From the NCBI GenBank assembly GCA_000381605.1, contig KB906757.1:310001-374000 (forward strand): a DNA stretch of 64,000 nt, given 5' to 3'. Positions 1 through 8,978 of this stretch are shown in pieces. Positions within the stretch are counted from its first letter, which is position 1. Each line of letters starts with the position of its first letter. The position numbers were made by a program, and so were the translations under genes. Under the pieces are notes generated by a model. That model saw only the letters and a program-made list of their open reading frames with translations, had not been told where the DNA came from and ran no database searches. Origin of the DNA: Acidobacteriaceae bacterium KBS 89 (GTDB lineage: Bacteria > Acidobacteriota > Terriglobia > Terriglobales > Acidobacteriaceae).

Positions 1-1819
1 ACGGTGAAGCGTAAACCTTGATGAAACGGAAGCCTGTCTTTAATTGATGGTGCCCTTTGGTTAGCGATACGGTGTCCTCGAATTGGATGTTGGTTTGCAC
101 CGGATGCGCCGGCAGGAAGGCGGTGCCCCCCTGTAGGCAGGTAAATTCGTTTCCGCATGCGCTTCCGATCGTGAAGTTCGGCAGACCTGTTGTGAACTGG
201 GAGATGTTGAGTCCAGCGATGCCGAGCGAAGTTGAGGAGTTATGACCGAAGTCCGACTGTGTGGTGAAGGGATTCGTGCGGGCGTATCCCATTCGAAACT
301 CATTGAGAAAGGTTGGGCTGAAGAGGTGTGTCTCATCAAATGACAGGCCCTGTGCGGCGAGTGAAGTGTTTTGAATACCCGCTACGTAGGGTCCGAGATC
401 GAATTTGGATGCCGCCGAGGGGGGCGTCGGCAGGCAGCAAGTTCCCTGGCCTCCGGTGAGCGGGTTCGGAGAGGTCTGGATGAACTTTTCGTAGCTAAAG
501 CGGCCGAAGAGCGAATCCTTGCTGCTCAAGTGGTAATCGATCCGAGCATTGCCACCGTTGTCATCGATGATCTGATTCGATGTTGAGGTGTAATTGTTGA
601 AACTGCCCGCGGTTTGAGGCAGGGGGTAGATGCTGGCAACGTTGAGCCCCACCTGCGAAAGACGGTTGGAGCAAATTACGTTCGGATGCAAACCGTCGCA
701 GCCCTTGAATTGCGTTCTGGTGACAACGGAACCGGTCTGCACAGCGGTCAAAGGGTCGTAGATTGGAATCAACGCACCCGCCGCGTTGGTGTATGCGCTG
801 AAGTCGCCTGTGCGCTCGGCGGCAGTTGGCACGCTGTTCAGGTTGGTGATCCCTTTCAACGACCGTTGACCGTAGTAGTCGGCGAAGTAGAAGAGCTTGT
901 CTTTCTTGATCGCTCCCGAAATGGCGCCACCGAACTGACCACGACGCAGGGCCGGCTTTTGCACGTTGGAGCCTACGCGAGCGAAGTAGTTACGCGCGTC
1001 GACGGCACTGTTGCGGATGTAGGCAAAGACTTCGCCATGAAGACCGTTCGTGCCGGAGCGAGTCGATACCGAGACGACACCCGCGCCGCCGCCGAAGTCC
1101 GCAGAGTACACTCCCGTGAGGACCTTGAACTCGGCTATCGACTGAACGGAGGGTTGCACCATTACGGTATTGAAGGTCCACTCGTTATCAACGATGCCGT
1201 CGACCAACCAGGCGTTGGTGTTTGCCTGGCTACCTAACGCGTTGAAATTTGATGCGGCGCGAGGATTGAAAGAGCTGGATCCGGATAGGTTCTCGCCAGC
1301 TTGTCCGGCAGTCACGCCCGGGACAAGGTAGACAAGCGATGCAAAATTACGGCCATTCAAAGGCAGGTTTTGTACCTGTTGCTTGCCGACGACCTCGCCC
1401 AACTCGGAGCTATCGAGGCGGAGCAGAGGTGGGGCGGTGTTGACCTGAACGGTTTCGGTGGCGCCCCCTGCCTGAAGGTCGAAGTCTACGCGAGCTTTCT
1501 GGTCGATGTCGAGAACGACATTACTTGAGACGCTGCGCTTGAAACCAGGCATCTCAACTGACACAGTGTAAGTGCCAGGGATGAGGAAGGGCACGTTGTA
1601 GTCGCCGCTAGCGTCTGTCTGTTTGGTGGAAATAGTGCCTTTGCCCACATCAGTGATTGTGATAGTGGCATTAGGGACGACTGCACCCGAGGAGTCATGA
1701 ACGGTGCCGAGGATGCTTCCGGTCGTGACTTGAGAATTGGCTGCGGTACTGGAGAGCAAAAGGAAGAGGAACGCAGTGATGAGGGCGGGTGAGAAGATTT
1801 CTATTCTGTTCTTGGTCAT
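1..1819 (-). CDS. TonB-dependent receptor, Cna-B domain N-terminus (partial, 3' end outside window)
   Basis: Outer-membrane receptor of the acidobacterial Oar-like type, expected to take up large substrates such as oligosaccharides. I read 606 codons leftward from an ATG at 1819; the gene runs off the window start. A GGAGG box lies at 1830-1834. The protein starts with a signal peptide ending SSTAANSQ, followed by a carboxypeptidase-regulatory/Cna-B domain (GSILGTVHDSSGAVVPNA), then a plug domain with the typical LPLNGRNF and VSTRSGTN motifs and the first barrel strands. No frameshift was seen in the part present. It faces away from the enolase-family gene and probably serves the same sugar-acid locus. 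Family assignment is firm; the substrate is unknown. Confidence 0.9.
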   Translation of the reverse strand, partial: MTKNRIEIFSPALITAFLFLLLSSTAANSQVTTGSILGTVHDSSGAVVPNATITITDVGKGTISTKQTDASGDYNVPFLIPGTYTVSVEMPGFKRSVSSNVVLDIDQKARVDFDLQAGGATETVQVNTAPPLLRLDSSELGEVVGKQQVQNLPLNGRNFASLVYLVPGVTAGQAGENLSGSSSFNPRAASNFNALGSQANTNAWLVDGIVDNEWTFNTVMVQPSVQSIAEFKVLTGVYSADFGGGAGVVSVSTRSGTNGLHGEVFAYIRNSAVDARNYFARVGSNVQKPALRRGQFGGAISGAIKKDKLFYFADYYGQRSLKGITNLNSVPTAAERTGDFSAYTNAAGALIPIYDPLTAVQTGSVVTRTQFKGCDGLHPNVICSNRLSQVGLNVASIYPLPQTAGSFNNYTSTSNQIIDDNGGNARIDYHLSSKDSLFGRFSYEKFIQTSPNPLTGGQGTCCLPTPPSAASKFDLGPYVAGIQNTSLAAQGLSFDETHLFSPTFLNEFRMGYARTNPFTTQSDFGHNSSTSLGIAGLNISQFTTGLPNFTIGSACGNEFTCLQGGTAFLPAHPVQTNIQFEDTVSLTKGHHQLKTGFRFIKVYASP

Positions 1820-2356
1820 GGATCAGTAACCTCCAAACAATGAACGGTTGAACACAGGCCCTTGCAGTCTGCTTCTTGAAATCGGCTCGCGAGTGAAAAG
1901 ATCGACGCGAAACTTATAGGCGCAGAATGTCCTTCTGTCAAAAGCAATTTGAAGATATCTCTACGATGGAATATCTACGAAAATACCGACTGGAACCTAA
2001 AGGAACCGCTTCCAACGGTTTGCCTAGACATCGGTCTGGTCAATCCGGCCGTGACGAAAGATAGGAGAGGGCAGAACCGTCCAAAGTTCCGTTTGTGGTT
2101 GGTTCGAGATCAAGTTCGCATACCAAGAAACGGTACTTCGGAGGCGATAAGGGAAAGGCGGCCTAGCGTGAAGTAGCAAATGATGGTTTACGTCGGATCG
2201 GTTAGCTGCTATCTTCTGTCGAACCTAGATACTGCCTAGCCACGAAAATGACGGATGCCAAGCGATTGGCGACGTGGAAGACTCGAAGCTCCTAGCGAGG
2301 GGACGGTTACCCGCAGGACTTTCCACTTTGGAGAGTGGGAAAACAAGGAGGTTGAA
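1820..2356. other. Intergenic region between divergent TonB receptor and enolase-family genes
   Basis: No convincing gene here; a 75-codon rightward frame at 1949-2176 has no ribosome site or recognisable product. The region should hold both promoters. A near-palindrome at 2001-2014 (AGGAACCGCTTCCA, central CG) resembles LacI-family operators, and its right half recurs upstream of the Gfo/Idh/MocA gene at 8939-8950. Confidence 0.4.
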
Positions 2357-3505
2357 TTGTCGTGTCAGGGCTGGAATCGTAGAAGCTTCATGAAGCTTGC
2401 TGTGATGCTGCCTGTCAGCGCCAGTTTGAGCCGCTTTCGCATCCTCGCCCAAACCCAGGCGAAGAAGGTTAAGATTACCGGCATTTCCGCGATGGCTCTC
2501 AATAATATCGCTGGGAATTCCCTGATTCGCATCGACACCGACAGTGGCCTGACCGGCTATGGGGAGGCCGGTGCGACCGGACCAATGGCGCGGGCACGAA
2601 TCGAGACAATTAAGCCACTACTCATGGGAAAGGATCCTCTTGAGATTGAGGTTCATTTCCAGCAGATGAGTTCCATGATGTACAACTACATGGCTCACAT
2701 CCCAACGGTGAGCGGAATCGACATCGCTTTGTGGGACCTGGCAGGAAAGATTCTCGGTCGCTCGGTAAGCGAGCTTCTTGGTGGCGGATTTCGAGAAGAG
2801 ATCGCAATGTACTCTCACGGTATTGGAGTGGATCTACTGGACAAGGCGTCTTGCCGGGCGTGGGCGCAACGCATTCGGAGCATGCCTGAAGGATTTACGG
2901 TGTTCAAATGCAATGCACATGAAGTGGTGCGATTGCCGTCGGGCGTATACGCAGACACGCTGACTACCAGCCAACTCCGCGACATTCGCACGGCGTACGA
3001 GAACGCGCGGGAAGCAGTGGGCAACGAAATCGACCTAGCAGTGCACTGTCATGGTGAGTTTGACACTCTCAGCTCGATTGGCATCGCAAAGGCCGTGGCA
3101 CCGATGAATCCGTTGTGGGTGGAAGATCCAATGCCTCCCGTGTTTTCCGAAGGCTGGATCGCTCTCCGAAGATCAACCAATGTGACTCTGTTAACCGGTG
3201 AAAAACTCGAACTCGTTCGTGGGTTTCGGCCGTTTCTGGATAGTCAAGTGGTCGACATTATCCATCCCGACCTCGCGTTCGCCGGCGGGATTACCGGCAC
3301 GAAGAAGATCGCAGATTTCGCGGCGTTGAGCAGGACTCCTGTTGCCTTGCACAACGTCGGGTCATTGGTGTTGACTTACGCGAATGCGCACTTCGCTGCA
3401 TCGATTCAAAATTTCTATAAATCCGAGAGCGCGCTCGGGCGTGAAGGCCATCGCCTGGAAGGCATGGCCGCTTCGAATCCGCCGGTGGTGGGGGCGGAAT
3501 GCTAA
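2357..3505 (+). CDS. Enolase-superfamily (mandelate racemase/muconate lactonizing type) dehydratase, C-terminus lost by frameshift
   Basis: Enolase-superfamily enzyme, probably a sugar-acid dehydratase. The chosen start is TTG 2357, five bases after AAGGAGG (2345-2351); it gives a twin-arginine-like leader (NRRSFMKLAVML) ending near LAQTQAK. An open frame extends back to ATG 2255 but lacks a ribosome site. Capping domain, then barrel motifs: VFKCNA, VHCHGE, WVEDPMP (Glu ligand), LTGEKLE (Glu ligand), HPDLAFAGGITG and ALHNVGS (catalytic His). The first metal-ligand position, usually Asp in D-x-H/N, reads His here. The frame closes at 3505, but the usual family tail (VPSGPGLGLDL, ending PGETYWG) continues in another frame to 3594, so one G seems missing from the G5 run at 3490-3494. 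Substrate not assignable. Confidence 0.85.
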   Translation: MSCQGWNRRSFMKLAVMLPVSASLSRFRILAQTQAKKVKITGISAMALNNIAGNSLIRIDTDSGLTGYGEAGATGPMARARIETIKPLLMGKDPLEIEVHFQQMSSMMYNYMAHIPTVSGIDIALWDLAGKILGRSVSELLGGGFREEIAMYSHGIGVDLLDKASCRAWAQRIRSMPEGFTVFKCNAHEVVRLPSGVYADTLTTSQLRDIRTAYENAREAVGNEIDLAVHCHGEFDTLSSIGIAKAVAPMNPLWVEDPMPPVFSEGWIALRRSTNVTLLTGEKLELVRGFRPFLDSQVVDIIHPDLAFAGGITGTKKIADFAALSRTPVALHNVGSLVLTYANAHFAASIQNFYKSESALGREGHRLEGMAASNPPVVGAEC

Positions 3506-3594
3506 AGGTACCGAGCGGGCCCGGTCTGGGCCTCGATTTGTCCGAGGACTTTTTGCGGAAGAACTTGATGCCTGGCGAAACGTACTGGGGCTAG
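3500..3594 (+). other. Out-of-frame C-terminal tail of the enolase-family gene
   Basis: Read from ATG 3498 in the -1 frame this stretch encodes the expected end of the enolase-superfamily protein (MLKVPSGPGLGLDL... to NLMPGETYWG, stop 3592-3594). It is separated from the main frame only by the phase change at the G5 run, which points to a single-base deletion or a sequencing error. Confidence 0.75.
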
Positions 3595-3649
3595 CCGCGG
3601 TACAAAGCAATCTACGAGCGACTATCGCCATCCGAGGCACGCTAAGGTG

Positions 3650-3874
3650 CTACTGCTTTATCACGGTCCCGTCGAGTTTTCGAATTTCACCCCAGCCGCC
3701 ATTGAGATTTCCTCTTCCAGGTGTAAACGGAGATTTGGCTTCCTTTTCATCGATCTCTATTCCCCAGCCAGGCTTTTCACTAACCCACAGATAGCCGTCC
3801 TTCATTTCCGGACAGCCATGGAATATTTCCTGTGTCCGTGCGTTGAAAGGTGAATATTCCTGAATGCCGAAGCT
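3650..3874 (-). pseudogene. C-terminal remnant of a second enolase-family (RspA/mannonate dehydratase-like) enzyme
   Basis: About 75 codons read leftward: SFGIQEYSPFNARTQEIF, then GCPEMKDGYLWV, EKPGWGIEIDEKEA and NGGWGEIRKLDGTVI before the stop. This is the typical end of RspA/ManD-like mandelate-racemase-family enzymes. The rest of the gene is absent: upstream, in the same reading frame, the sequence changes abruptly to the start of the cytochrome-c region of a PQQ dehydrogenase. So this is a remnant left by a deletion or recombination, not a gene. No start codon or ribosome site of its own. Confidence 0.75.
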
Positions 3875-5263
3875 GCATTGACGTTGATAGATCTTTTCGC
3901 CGGGGCTTCCGGGTGGCGACGGCACGGTGAGACCTAAGAGCCAAGCCGATTCGTTCGAATTGACGTACATCACTCCATTGCGAGGGTCGATCGCTGGCCC
4001 TCCCCATTCTGATCCCCGGCAAAGCCTGGCATGTAAACCGTCAATTTATCTAAGCTAGGCGGAATAAACTGGCCACCCGAGATGAATGTCCTGAACCGCT
4101 TGACAGCCCATGTGTGCATTTCTGGACTTCGATTGGTGAGCATATCTTCCGTCACGCTTTGACATGCAAAAGGAAGCGGGGTCACCGGAAGCGGTTGTGT
4201 GGCAGATGCGGCCTCTCCAGTTACATTACTGGCGGGATATTGCAGGTTTGAAATTGGAAAAAGTGGCGTGCCCGTCAGGCGGTCGAATACGTGAACATGA
4301 CCCGATTTAGTTGTTTGAGCGACAGTACTCCCTGAAAGTACCAAATGAGCTTACCGGTGAAAGCATTGAGAGCAAGCAACGAATTGGCGAATAGATTGTC
4401 GCCCAAACGATCGCCACCGTAAAAGTCGTATACCGGCGCTCCTGTTGGTACATAGATGATTCCTTTTTCGGCATCGAGAACCACGCCGGCCCAGTTATTC
4501 GCAGCGTCAGCCGTCTTCCACGCCTCTTTGGGCCAGGTTTCATAGCCTTTTTCTCCGGGATGGGAAATGGTATGAAATGTCCAGCGAACCGCTCCGGTTC
4601 TGACATCGAACGCTCGGATATCTCCGGGAGGCGATGGGTAGGTTTGTGGATTTTGACCACCCACGATGATGAGGTCTTTGTAGATTGTGCCAGGTGTTGT
4701 GAGCTGCACTGATTGTGAAAGATAGTCTGGATCACGCAGTCCTTTGCGCAAATCAACCCTCCCATTTTCTCCGAAGGTATCAATTCGCTTACCCGTCTTC
4801 GCATCCAGCGCGTATAAAAAATTGCGAAAACCGGCGAAGATGCGACTTGCGGATCCTTCTCTCCAAAAGGACACGCCTCGGGACCTTGCGACTCCTTGCA
4901 AGCCGGAATCAAAGTTCCAAATTAGCTTTCCCGTCGCCCCGTTTAGAGCGATAACACTATGGTAGGGCGTGCAGCTGTAAAGGACTCCGTCTACGACAAT
5001 GGGATTAGCTTCCAGCCAGCCATTTTCTCCAGTATCAAAGGGCCATGCAGGCGTCAGGGTTTTCACATTGCTGCGATTGATCTGACTCAGATTTGAATAG
5101 TGATCATCGGTAGCCCGGCCGCCATAAACTCGCCAATCCCGCATTTATCTATGATTGTCTCCTGGCTATTTGCATCGAGTTGGGCAATCGGTCCTGAAAT
5201 GAGAACCCATATCGCCAGAATCACACCAATGCCCGGAACGGTTCTGGTCCTAGTCACTTGCAT
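3875..5263 (-). pseudogene. PQQ-dependent (quinoprotein glucose/alcohol-type) dehydrogenase, multiply disrupted
   Basis: Remains of a periplasmic PQQ beta-propeller dehydrogenase. ATG 5263 (ACAGGAGAT just upstream) opens a signal peptide (VILAIWVLISGPIAQLDA). Around 5145 the frame shifts and the mature protein begins RDWRVYGGRATDDHYS, running through GATGKLIWNF, PPGDIRAFDVRTG and GKLIWYFQ. Near 4330 roughly 30 codons expected in this family are missing and the frame changes again, continuing TVAQTTKSGHVHVFDRL and SGGQFIPPSLD. A third shift lies at the C4 run 4014-4017, after which come EWGGPAIDPRNGVMYVNSNE and PGEKIYQRQC. Where the family has its haem motif CxxCH, the frame instead enters the enolase tail at 3874. 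Three shifts, a deletion and a lost cytochrome domain make function very unlikely. Confidence 0.85.
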
Positions 5264-5300
5264 ATCTCCTGTGATGGAATCGGCTGGACGAGTGTTGCTT

Positions 5301-6431
5301 TCAGGACGCGAGGATAAGAGCTGCCTGCAGCATGGCTCTCGCATAAGCGATGTCGAAGACCATGCCCGCGTATCCTCCGCCGCCTGGATATTGGTTGTGA
5401 ATGCCAACTGCGCGGTCGTAGTCTAGCGCCCTTTCGTGTTCTGGATAGATCAACCGCTTGTATTTGAGCTTCACCAACTCCTGCATGACCGCGAGCATGT
5501 TGATGTCGCCCGCATCGATGAAACCTTCAACGTATCTGTTATAAGGCACAACAACGGTGGGATTGCGATAGTGGACGTGGTTGATGCGATCTCGGGTGCC
5601 GAAGTAACGGCAGACCTCAACCGGATCGTGCCCCGTTTCCCGCGTTACTCCGCAGTCAAAGGTAATACCGTTGGACGGGCTGTCCACGATGCTGATCAGA
5701 TGCTTCCATCCGTCGACTGTTCCCATGATCTGTCCGGAGCCGCGGCTGAGAGCTATCGGAGGATCGTTAGGATGCAATGCCAAGCGCACACCACATTGCT
5801 CGGCAACTGGAATGACCGCCTTCAAGAAATACGTGATGTTATTCCACATTTCGTCAAGAGTGTGTACGCCTTCTTCGGGCAATGGCGGCAGGCTTTTGAG
5901 CCTATCTATATCAAATCCCGTCAGTCCCGCTCCCCCCCGGCCATCGACTTCGTAGTAGCCCTCGATTGCCCGGTGAGCATAGAAGTTGTACTCGATCGTT
6001 GGCAGGCCAACCTTCCCGGCCGCTCGAATCGATTGCTTAAAGAGTTCAAGCTCATTGTCACGGCCTGGGCGACCGTAGATTGTATTTGGAAAGCCGCCGA
6101 TCATCATGTTACCGACGACAAGACCGCCGGACTTACACTTCACCAAAATGGCGCGCAGCTGTGACTCGGTCCAAGGCATCGGTGGACCACCCATTAGCAC
6201 ATGATCCACGCCGAGCTGCTTCACAGCACGCATCGATTGATCCGTGATGGATTTGATGTCCAGCGGCGCGACAAGCTTCGGAGTATCGGGGCCTTCTTTG
6301 GGCATGCCCAGGGAGAGATTTCCCTGCGTCCCTGCGGTTTGGGCTTTTAGCAAAGGAGGTGCACCCACAGATACTACTGCGGCGGAGCCTAGCCCGACCA
6401 TTAGACTTCGTCTCGAAAAAGTAGAACTCAT
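5301..6431 (-). CDS. UxuA-like mannonate dehydratase (TIM-barrel), Tat-exported
   Basis: 376 residues. Start ATG 6431 with GAGG about 9 bases upstream gives a twin-arginine leader (MSSTFSRRSLMVGLGSAA) cleaved near LLKAQ. The mature part has the signatures of the COG1312 mannonate dehydratase family: YNFYAHRAIEGYY, LALHPNDPP, FDCGVTRE, HVHYRNP, FIDAGDINM and YPEHERALDYD, with metal-binding Cys and His residues present. Known members dehydrate D-mannonate to 2-keto-3-deoxygluconate in hexuronate catabolism. A Tat leader is unusual for a normally cytoplasmic enzyme, although exported sugar-isomerase/dehydratase homologues are common in Acidobacteriota. It is intact, unlike the neighbouring PQQ dehydrogenase, and follows the same direction. 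Confidence 0.85.
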   Translation of the reverse strand: MSSTFSRRSLMVGLGSAAVVSVGAPPLLKAQTAGTQGNLSLGMPKEGPDTPKLVAPLDIKSITDQSMRAVKQLGVDHVLMGGPPMPWTESQLRAILVKCKSGGLVVGNMMIGGFPNTIYGRPGRDNELELFKQSIRAAGKVGLPTIEYNFYAHRAIEGYYEVDGRGGAGLTGFDIDRLKSLPPLPEEGVHTLDEMWNNITYFLKAVIPVAEQCGVRLALHPNDPPIALSRGSGQIMGTVDGWKHLISIVDSPSNGITFDCGVTRETGHDPVEVCRYFGTRDRINHVHYRNPTVVVPYNRYVEGFIDAGDINMLAVMQELVKLKYKRLIYPEHERALDYDRAVGIHNQYPGGGGYAGMVFDIAYARAMLQAALILAS

Positions 6432-6732
6432 CGTGGATCCTCGCCCTCTGGAATCACTGTGCGATGAAGTGCTGACTTCGTTAATGTATATTGCGCACTC
6501 AAACCTACCCCGGTTCCACAATGAAGGGGATCGTTGGTCGCGGATCAGCTTAGCAGAATGTCACTGAACTCGACACCAACTTTCTCTGACACACCTGTGT
6601 CGCGTTGACGGTGCGATATGGTTAGAGCTTGAGCTTGCTCCTGATAGGAAAGACTTCCAGATTCTTCCCAAAACGCAATTTAGGCCCCAGGATTGGCGTC
6701 TGCTCTCCAGGCATTTTTGAGGAACATCTTCT
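6432..6732. other. Intergenic region between divergent genes
   Basis: No gene or strong hairpin recognised. It must carry the promoters of the leftward mannonate dehydratase and the rightward lipoprotein; GAGGAA (about 6720) is the ribosome site of the latter. Confidence 0.3.
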
Positions 6733-7125
6733 ATGAAGGCTTGGTTAGTAACTGGATCTTTGGCAATAATGCTCTCCGCGGCCGGTTGTCAGAATCGTAC
6801 TTCCCCCGCTCCGGAGGCACTCTCTCAGACCGTGGCCAAAGTCGCACCCAAAACTACTGATCAATGGCTTGGGCAGTGGGATGGGCCGGAAGGGACTTTC
6901 CTTAGACTGTCCAGAGACGGAGACAAATATATCGTTCTCATCCAAGACCTCGATGGTCCAAAGTCGTTTAACGGCGTCGAGGATAATGGCCGTATCCGAT
7001 TCGTGCGTGATGGCAAGATGGAATACATATTCGCCGGCAATGGGGTGGCGTCTGGAATGAAATGGCTCGCAGTTAAAAAGAGCTGTTTGATGACCAAGCC
7101 TGGCGAGGGATGGTGCCGCAACTAG
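6733..7125 (+). CDS. Hypothetical lipoprotein
   Basis: 130 residues. ATG 6733 preceded by GAGGAA. Residues 1-19 form a lipoprotein signal peptide with lipobox LSAAGC, so the mature protein should be lipid-anchored. The rest is a compact domain (DQWLGQWDGPEGTFLRLSRD, NGRIRFVRDGKMEYIFAG, ending GEGWCRN) with two further cysteines (SCLM and GWC) that could form a disulphide. It resembles small uncharacterised lipoproteins that report on or bind small ligands, but I do not recognise a named family. Intact, between two damaged regions. Confidence 0.7.
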   Translation: MKAWLVTGSLAIMLSAAGCQNRTSPAPEALSQTVAKVAPKTTDQWLGQWDGPEGTFLRLSRDGDKYIVLIQDLDGPKSFNGVEDNGRIRFVRDGKMEYIFAGNGVASGMKWLAVKKSCLMTKPGEGWCRN

Positions 7126-7173
7126 TTTTGCCGTTCGAAAGCGTGACTCGCTGTGAACAAGATGGAATGATGA

Positions 7174-8769
7174 ATGCGCACGCTTGAAATTACTGGCATG
7201 CTTAAAGTGACGATACCGATCAAGACGCCGCGTGAGGAGGCGATAACCCGGGCTGCAACAGGTGCGCATCAGACGCGGCGGCCATGGGTCCTGATTGTCA
7301 CGATTCTCGCTTCGAGCATGGCCTTCATTGACGGAACTGTTGTTAATATCGCTCTGCCCGCACTTCAGACCGCACTTCACGCAACCGTGCGGGACATTCA
7401 ATGGGTGGTAGAGGCCTACGCTCTTCTACTTGCCTCACTGTTGCTTCTCGGCGGTTCTCTCGGCGATCTCCAATCGCGAACAAGAGAACACCAGAAGCGA
7501 ACACTTTTCGGCGCCCATAAAGTTCAGCCGGGTGCGGTTTCGCGCCATCGATCGCCTCCCTCATCTTCGCCCGCGGCTTGCAAGGCATCGGCGCGGCGTT
7601 CCTTATCCCCGGTAGCCTTGCAATCATCAGTGCCACGTATCCGGAAGACCAACGTGGGCGAGCCATCGGAACCTGGTCTGGCTTTACGGCGATCACGGCG
7701 GCGATCGGACCGGTTCTTGGCGGCTGGCTCGTGGAGAACGGCTCATGGCGCTGGGTCTCTTCATCAATCTTCCTATAGCCGCGATCGTTCTCTGGTTGAC
7801 CCTGTGGCGTGTTCGCGAGAGTCGAAACGATGGGGCGAGCCGAACTCTCGATTGGGCGCAGCCCTCGCCACCATCGGTCTCGGTGCGATTACGTACGCCC
7901 TGATCGAAGCTCAGGCAGGTGGAGCGGCTGTTTGGACATCGGGTGTGGTCGGAGTCTGCGCGCTGGGCGGATTTCTGGCAGTCGAAACAAAGTCGGGAGC
8001 GCCCATGATCTCTCTGCATCTTTTCCGATCACGAGACTCTTCTGGAGCCAACCTGATTACGGCTTTGCTCTATGCTCCGCTGAGCGGAATTTTGTTCTTC
8101 CTACCACTCGATCTGATCCAGGTTCAGCACTATTCCGCGACCCAAGCCGGCGGCGCCCTTCTTCCGCTGATCTTGCTCCTCTTTGCTCTTTCTGGCTGGT
8201 CTGGCGGACTTGTTGCGCGATATGGCGCGAGATTGCCCCTGACGATCGGTCCGTTGGTGGCGGCATCAGGCTTTGCACTCTTCCTTCGATCGGGAAACGG
8301 GGGTTCTTACTGGAGTACCTTCGTTCCCCCAGTGATAATTCTGGGTCTTGGAATGGCAATCAGCGTTGCTCCACTAACCACGGCGGTGATGGGATCAGTT
8401 CCATTGAACGAGGCGGGCGTAGCTTCCGGGCTCAACAATGCCATATCGCGGATCGCTGGCCTTCTGTCTGTGGCAGTCTTCGGCCTTATTTTGTTTGCCG
8501 GCTTCAATCGTGCCTTGGACAAGAGCCTCGCTCAAATGGGACTCTCTCCCGTTTTGCGAGAGAGCGTCGATCGTGAGCGATCCAAGCTCGCAGGATTGCA
8601 AACCAGTGACTTACGCATTCGACAGGCAGTTGATAGGGCTTTTCTGTCTGGATATCGCGATGTCATCTGGATTTCTGTCGCGTTGGCCATGCTGAGTGCT
8701 CTTAGCGCTCAAATGTTGAAAGGTACTCGTCCTTCCGGATTGTCAGGCGATACGGCGTCAGCTAAATAA
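7174..8769 (+). pseudogene. DHA2-family MFS multidrug exporter (EmrB/QacA-like) with internal inversion and frameshifts
   Basis: An open frame of 531 codons that looks intact by length but is not. Residues 1-98 (transmembrane segment 1, FIDGTVVNIALPAL, QWVVEAYALL, GGSLGD) and about 226 to the end (GLGAITYALIEAQ to the last helices) match 14-helix DHA2 exporters. The stretch between is mis-read. The 54 bases 7469-7522 are the reverse complement of the expected next segment, LYGRRKVFASGVLLFAIG; the true sequence then continues two bases out of phase (SAGCGFAPSIASL, GIGAAFLIPGSLA, GRAIGTWSG, VLGGWLVENGSWRWV). One base is lost near 7757 (FINLPIAAIVLWLTLWRVRES) and one more near 7850, restoring phase. 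Net shift +2 -1 -1 = 0 keeps the frame open. Function probably lost. Confidence 0.85.
7469..7522 (+). repeat. 54-bp inverted segment inside the MFS gene
   Basis: Read on the minus strand this segment encodes exactly the conserved loop and helix (LYGRRKVFASGVLLFAIG, 18 codons) that should follow GGSLGD in the plus-strand gene. One extra base sits at each side, consistent with an inversion followed by imprecise joining. The flanks share only a 4-bp inverted match (CGGC). Confidence 0.8.
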
Positions 8770-8978
8770 TTGTCAGGTCAATCTTTGGTAATGAATGAGA
8801 CGGCATGTAGTCCCAATTGATTACAGGTTCCCGCGCTATCACGCCGGCCGCAGGTCGATCAGAGCATTTAGTTTTTAGTTTGAATCATCTATGTTTGTTC
8901 ATGTAGGATTGACCGGCACTCGCACTGACAAACAAAAACGCTTCCAATGGAGCTTGGTGGCTGATTCCAGGAGCATTC

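Noticed and set aside
614..1237. 207-codon rightward open frame within the first TonB receptor
   Set aside because: Antisense shadow of the leftward receptor, which has signal peptide, Cna-B and plug motifs in its own frame.
1949..2176. 75-codon rightward frame in the first intergenic region
   Set aside because: No ribosome site, no recognisable domain, and lies in the expected promoter region.
5436..6164. 242-codon rightward frame
   Set aside because: Antisense to the mannonate dehydratase, no ribosome site and no domain.
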